The translations under genes and the position numbers were made by a program. Source: Pyxidicoccus parkwaysis (GTDB lineage: Bacteria > Myxococcota > Myxococcia > Myxococcales > Myxococcaceae). Taken from it: a DNA stretch of 64,000 bases. The stretch is from NCBI RefSeq assembly GCF_017301735.1, contig NZ_CP071090.1:5384001-5448000 (forward strand). Direction: 5' to 3'. Each line of letters starts with the position of its first letter. Within the stretch, counting starts at the first letter, position 1. Positions 60,270 through 64,000 of this stretch are shown here, piece after piece. The notes under the pieces were generated by a model. The model saw nothing but the letters and a program-made list of their open reading frames with translations, had not been told where the DNA came from and did no database searches.

Positions 60270-61361
60270 TCACCTCAGCCTGCTTCGGAAGAACGTGGTC
60301 AACTTGTCGAAGGGAATGAGGTTGACGCGGTCGTACAGGTCCACGTGACCCGCGCCAGGCACGATGACCAATTCCTTGGGTTCACCGGCAAGCCGGTAGG
60401 CCTCGTCGCTGAACTCCCTGGAGTGAGCATTCTCGCCCGCGATGAAGAGCAGCGGACGAGGAGAGATCGTCTCGATGTCCGTGAACGGGTAGAAGTTCAT
60501 GAACCGGGTGTTGCTGCTGAGCGTCGGATGCGTCGTGGTGTTCGGGCTGTGCCCCCGCGCAGTGCGGTAGAAGTCGTAGAACTCACGCTCAATCGCAGTT
60601 GACTCGTCATTGAGCGCTTCGGGCGTCCCGCTCGTATATCGGGTTTCGCCACCCGCGAACTCCACATCGCGCTGCAGCGCGGCCTCCTCGATGAGCTTCT
60701 TTCTCTGCTCGAGAGTCACCGAGTGCCTGAGCCCGTTGCGGTTGGCAGCGCCCATATCATACATGCTGACTGTTGCGATGGCCTTGATGCGCGGATCGAT
60801 CTTGGCCGCGCTGATGACGAAGCTCCCGCTGCCACAGATTCCGATGGCGCCAATCCGCTCCTTGTCGACAAAGGGCTGGGTACGCAGGAAGTCCACCGCG
60901 GCGCTGAAGTCCTCGGCGTAGATGTCCGGCGCAACGACATTGCGGGGTTCGCCGTCACTCTCGCCCCAGAAGGACAGGTCCAGGGACAGGGTGACGAATC
61001 CCTGCTCCGCCATCTTCGTGGCGTACAGGTTCGCGCTCTGCTCCTTGACCGCGCCCATGGGATGTCCGACGACGATCGCCGGAGCCTTTGCGCTGCGATT
61101 CAGGTCCTTGGGAACGAACAGGTTCCCCACGACTTTCATCGTGTATTGATTCTTGAAGGCGACCTTTTGAACGGTGACCCTGTCGCTCGTGTAGAAGTTG
61201 TCCGCACCGTGGGCCGTGTCCCCGGAGGCGAGGCCCGGCGTGGGACGCATCACCGAGGCAGGGTGCGATGCGCAGGCCACCAGCGCGGAGAATGAACCGA
61301 GCAGCAGAGCACCGAGCAGGAAACGTCGGTGGGTCGCGAGGGGCAGCTTCGTTGTATTCAT
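60270..61361 (-). CDS. alpha/beta hydrolase lipoprotein, dienelactone-hydrolase-like
   Basis: 363 aa. GGAGG lies 6 nt before ATG 61361. Signal region RRFLLGALLLGSFSALVAC, with lipid Cys30. The fold has PAIVVGHPMGAVKEQ and LSLDLSFWGESDG, and a nucleophile elbow GICGSGSF with Cys in the nucleophile position, as in dienelactone hydrolases. GAGHVDLYD carries the His. The palindrome GAACGGGCCGTTC lies 61-73 nt upstream, the same as at the LysR/MFS promoter, so LysR control is likely. Confidence 0.8.
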   Translation of the reverse strand: MNTTKLPLATHRRFLLGALLLGSFSALVACASHPASVMRPTPGLASGDTAHGADNFYTSDRVTVQKVAFKNQYTMKVVGNLFVPKDLNRSAKAPAIVVGHPMGAVKEQSANLYATKMAEQGFVTLSLDLSFWGESDGEPRNVVAPDIYAEDFSAAVDFLRTQPFVDKERIGAIGICGSGSFVISAAKIDPRIKAIATVSMYDMGAANRNGLRHSVTLEQRKKLIEEAALQRDVEFAGGETRYTSGTPEALNDESTAIEREFYDFYRTARGHSPNTTTHPTLSSNTRFMNFYPFTDIETISPRPLLFIAGENAHSREFSDEAYRLAGEPKELVIVPGAGHVDLYDRVNLIPFDKLTTFFRSRLR

Positions 61362-61421
61362 CGTCTTCCTCCGTATCCAAGGGGTACCGCCCGGCTCCGC
61401 CGGGGACTTCGCGTCGAACGT

Positions 61422-61434
61422 GAACGGGCCGTTC
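61422..61434. promoter_or_regulatory. palindrome GAACGGGCCGTTC upstream of the hydrolase gene
   Basis: Perfect 13-nt palindrome with central G. It recurs as GAACGGGCCGTT at 62869-62880 in the LysR/MFS divergent promoter, so it is proposed as an operator of the LysR protein at 62983. Confidence 0.5.
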
Positions 61435-61468
61435 AGCGCTCGTTGACGGTGGGCCTTCACGCCTTCCG

Positions 61469-62701
61469 TCAGGCAGCGCTCTTCAGCGGCGCCATGGGAA
61501 CCTCAGCATCGCCAGCGCAGGCATCCCTCGACGCCCGGAGGGCCAGGAGGGCCGCCAACCCGAGCAGCGCGGCACTCACCACGAACGTGCTCTGGTACCC
61601 GCTCCGGTCGAACAGCAGCCCACCGAGCGAGGCGCCCGCCGTGATGGCGAGCTGAATGGCCGCCACCATGAGTCCGCCGCCAGCCTCCGCGTCGCGCGGC
61701 AGCGTGCGGCTGAGCCACGTCCACCACGCGACCGGCGCCGCCGTGCCGATGAGCCCCCAGCCCGCGAGAAGGACCGCCGTCGCCACAAGGGATTGGCCGA
61801 AGACGGCGAGCGCGACCGCGATGACGGCCATCGCCACCGGCGCTGCGATGAGCACCGCGGACAGCCTCCGGGCCACGAGGAATCCGATGAGATACGTGCC
61901 CACGAGCCCCGCGACGCCCATCCCCAACAGGACGAGCGAGAGGGTGGACACCCCGACCCGCGTGACTGTCTCCAGGAAGGGACGCAGGTACGTGAAGAGG
62001 GCGAACTGGCCCATGAAGAAGAGCGTGACCGCCAGGATGCCCCACAGCGCCCTGGGGCGTCGAAGGACGGCGAGCGTGCTCGGAGGCGGGGCGGCGCGCT
62101 CCGTGGGCATCGGTGGTAACGAGAGGAACTGCCACACGAGGGTGATGGCCGCGAGGGGAACGACCGCGAAGAACGCACCCCGCCACCCGATGTACTGGCC
62201 CAGGAAGCTGCCGAGCGGCGCCGCAATGGTGGTGGCCAGCGCGTTGCCACCGTTCAGCAGGGACAGCGCACGCGGCACGTCGCGCTCGGGGACCAGCCGC
62301 ATGACGGTGGCCGCCGACAACGACCAGAACCCACCGATGACGACGCCGATGAGCGCACGGCCCAGCATGAGCACGGTGAAGCTCGGCGCCAGGGCGGTCA
62401 CCAGGCCCGAAGCCAGCATCACGCCGGTAAGGCCGAGGAGCAGCTTCCGGCGGTCGACGGACCTGGCCGCGGACGCGATGAAGAGGCTCGTCAGCACGGC
62501 GAAGACGCCGGACACGGCAATCGCCTGGCCGGCGCGGCCTTCGCTCAGATGGAGGTCCGACGCGATGGGCGTCAGGAGGCTCACCGGCATGAACTCGGAC
62601 GCGATGAGCGTCGAGACACACAGGGTGAGCGCGAACACGGCGCTCCATGACGCGGAGCGCGGGGCCGGCGCCACGGGCGCGCCAGCAAGCGGGCTGGACA
62701 T
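61469..62701 (-). CDS. MFS transporter, sugar-efflux/AraJ-like
   Basis: 410 aa with 12 membrane helices. FALTLCVSTLIASEFMPVSLLTPIASDLHLSEGRAGQAIAVSGVFAVLTSL (in adjoining parts) is the TM1-TM2 region of the AraJ/YdhP efflux branch, and LLLGLTGVMLASGLVTALAPSFTVLMLGRALIGV follows. It would export a drug or sugar. It is divergent from the LysR regulator and shares a repeated palindrome with the downstream hydrolase gene on the same strand. Confidence 0.87.
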   Translation of the reverse strand: MSSPLAGAPVAPAPRSASWSAVFALTLCVSTLIASEFMPVSLLTPIASDLHLSEGRAGQAIAVSGVFAVLTSLFIASAARSVDRRKLLLGLTGVMLASGLVTALAPSFTVLMLGRALIGVVIGGFWSLSAATVMRLVPERDVPRALSLLNGGNALATTIAAPLGSFLGQYIGWRGAFFAVVPLAAITLVWQFLSLPPMPTERAAPPPSTLAVLRRPRALWGILAVTLFFMGQFALFTYLRPFLETVTRVGVSTLSLVLLGMGVAGLVGTYLIGFLVARRLSAVLIAAPVAMAVIAVALAVFGQSLVATAVLLAGWGLIGTAAPVAWWTWLSRTLPRDAEAGGGLMVAAIQLAITAGASLGGLLFDRSGYQSTFVVSAALLGLAALLALRASRDACAGDAEVPMAPLKSAA

Positions 62702-62868
62702 GATTCTCTCTCAGGTTGTCGGGCGCGCTCGAAGACCTCGACGGATGTGTCGGGCTGTCTTCAGCGAGGCCATGTCGATTCGTGCCCTGCGCGTCGTGCT
62801 CTTTGGAGCAGCAGGGCCTGATGAAAGAACTATGCGGCGCGCCCTCTGAAAACCAGACGGCGAGGAGC

Positions 62869-62880
62869 GAACGGGCCGTT
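62869..62880. promoter_or_regulatory. GAACGGGCCGTT copy in the LysR/MFS divergent promoter
   Basis: 12 of 13 nt identical to 61422-61434. It lies about 102 nt upstream of the LysR start and about 170 nt upstream of the MFS start, within a 281-nt intergenic region. Confidence 0.5.
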
Positions 62881-62982
62881 AAGCAGGGGTTGATGGTGGC
62901 CCGGCTATCTTCCGGGAGTGGCCATATTCGTTCGCGGGGCCGTCACGGCACTCCACACCGGCACTTCAGGGGAACCACTGCA

Positions 62983-63888
62983 ATGAAGACGGGCCTCTTC
63001 CAGCAGCTCCACGTGTTCCTTGCCGTCGCTCGGCTCCAGAGCTTCCGTGGCGCGGCGCGCGAGCTCGGCGTCTCCACGGCCGCCGTGAGCCAGGCTGTAC
63101 GGCAGCTGGAGGAGCAGCTGCGCGTGGTCCTGCTCAACCGAACCTCGCGCAGCATGGCTCTGACGGACGCGGGGCGGCGGCTCGTGGAGGAGGCCGGTCC
63201 GGGCCTTGCCCAGGTCGCTGCCGCCCTCCAGGGAGCCTCGGCCAGGCCCGGGGAGACGGTCGGACGGCTGAAGCTGTCCGTGCCGCGAGCAGCGGTGCCC
63301 CTCCTCATCGCGCCCGTGCTGCCAGCCTTCCGGGAGCGATACCCCCGCGTGGAGGTGGACGTCGTCGCCGAGGACCGCTTCGTGGACATCGTCGCGGAGG
63401 GCTACGACGCCGGCGTGCGGTTGAGCGAGTCCATCGAGCGCGACATGGTGCAGGTGCGCCTCACCGACGCCTTCCGCTTCGTGGTGGTGGGCTCGCCCGG
63501 CTACCTCGCGCGGCACGGAACGCCCGAGCGCCCCGAGGACCTACTCCGGCACGAATGCATCGTCCTGCGCTCACAGACGACCGGCACCCCCTACGCCTGG
63601 GAGCTGGAGCGCGGAAGCAAGACCTGGCGCGTCCCGATGCGTGGCGGCGTCACCACCAACGACGAGATGACCGGCGTGGCGTTCGCCTCCGAGGGGGTGG
63701 GGCTGGCGTACGTGCTGGAGCCAGCCATCCAGGAGCAGCTGCGTTCCGGGCGCCTCGTGCGCGTGCTGGAGGACTACGCGCCCACCGTGCCTGGCTTCTT
63801 CCTCTACTACCCCAGCCGCGCACAGCGCTCGAAGCCCCTGCGCCTCTTCATCGAGGCAGCCAGGGAGCTGGCCGGCAGGACGGGCTGA
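62983..63888 (+). CDS. LysR-family transcriptional regulator
   Basis: 301 aa. The N-terminal HTH has FLAVARLQSFRGAARELGVSTAAVSQAVRQLEEQLRV (in adjoining parts). The C-terminal substrate-binding domain contains RLKLSVPRAAVPLLIAPVLPAF and the usual SEGVGLAYVLEPAI block. ATG 62983 follows AGGGGA. It is divergent from the MFS efflux gene, its likely target. Confidence 0.9.
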   Translation: MKTGLFQQLHVFLAVARLQSFRGAARELGVSTAAVSQAVRQLEEQLRVVLLNRTSRSMALTDAGRRLVEEAGPGLAQVAAALQGASARPGETVGRLKLSVPRAAVPLLIAPVLPAFRERYPRVEVDVVAEDRFVDIVAEGYDAGVRLSESIERDMVQVRLTDAFRFVVVGSPGYLARHGTPERPEDLLRHECIVLRSQTTGTPYAWELERGSKTWRVPMRGGVTTNDEMTGVAFASEGVGLAYVLEPAIQEQLRSGRLVRVLEDYAPTVPGFFLYYPSRAQRSKPLRLFIEAARELAGRTG

Positions 63889-63892
63889 CACG

Positions 63893-64000
63893 CTAGAGGG
63901 AGCGTGACGTCCCACCATCCGGGCACTGCGGCAACCCGCCGTCAGCGCATTCCGGGGGAATGCGGCAGTCGGGATACACCGTGCACCAATCCTCGCATCG
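63893..64000 (-). CDS. C-terminus of a Cys-rich secreted protein (partial)
   Basis: The last 35 codons on the minus strand, ending with TAG at 63893-63895, encode a peptide with six Cys (RCEDWCTVYPDCRIPPECA, then GLPQCPDGG), one every 3-8 residues or so. This is typical of small disulfide-rich myxobacterial lipoproteins. The upstream part lies outside the window. It is convergent with the LysR gene. Confidence 0.55.
   Translation of the reverse strand, partial: RCEDWCTVYPDCRIPPECADGGLPQCPDGGTSRSL

Overview
The window is a high-GC chromosomal segment with almost every base coding. It has many small lipoproteins with Asp/Ala/Gly/Pro/Thr-rich linkers, multi-PAS histidine kinases, a sigma factor paired with a Ser/Thr kinase carrying TPR repeats, secreted proteases and a SitA-like lipoprotein. 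Together these point to a myxobacterium (Myxococcota; Myxococcus, Corallococcus or a close relative). This is inferred from gene content, because no rRNA or marker gene is present.

Layout. 1-8.7 kb: alpha/beta hydrolase, an overlapping Crp-type regulator, a RibD-like gene fragment, a secreted propeller lipoprotein, a GH15 glycosidase, a six-PAS histidine kinase and a tiny Cys-rich lipoprotein. 8.9-13.1 kb: an ExbB-type channel without ExbD, an MFS carrier, a polysaccharide lyase-like protein and an astacin-like protease. 13.2-16.1 kb: two parallel TetR/SDR modules, each with its own palindromic operators. 16.1-20.2 kb: FBP zinc-finger protein, MBL hydrolase, AraC regulator, DUF418 membrane protein and a lipoprotein. 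20.3-21.4 kb: an uncharacterised 245-aa protein followed by two tRNA-like RNAs whose halves are in permuted order. 21.5-31.9 kb: REC-PAS-GAF hybrid kinase, M14 and S41 peptidases, a 2-hydroxyacid dehydrogenase, a NicO-type metal transporter, an MBL hydrolase and a cyclophilin. 32-38.8 kb: P450, a small beta-carbonic-anhydrase-like protein, an amino-acid permease, a charged secreted protein and a BNR-propeller protein. 38.9-46.6 kb: a tight co-directional cluster (PLP enzyme, sigma factor, zinc-finger/kinase/TPR protein, membrane protein, HTH-DUF2071 protein, YafK-like L,D-transpeptidase). 46.6-55.6 kb: matrixin-like protease, orphan ABC binding protein, GlcD-like flavoprotein, dihaem peroxidase-like protein, SPFH protein, and a SitA-like/DUF2019 pair. 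55.8-64 kb: GNATs, OmpA-domain protein, rubredoxin, class I fumarase, and a LysR/MFS/hydrolase locus sharing a palindrome.

The most unusual element is at 21.06-21.37 kb. Two consecutive units each have a T-arm plus acceptor 3' strand ending in CCA, placed BEFORE the matching acceptor 5' strand plus D-arm. Every tRNA stem pairs well, and the position of the anticodon stem continues into long nested helices formed by the flanks. This is the topology expected of a permuted tRNA or of a bacterial Y RNA (tRNA-mimic domain on a protein-binding stem). No Ro60/TROVE gene is present. The adjacent 245-aa protein is the obvious candidate partner.
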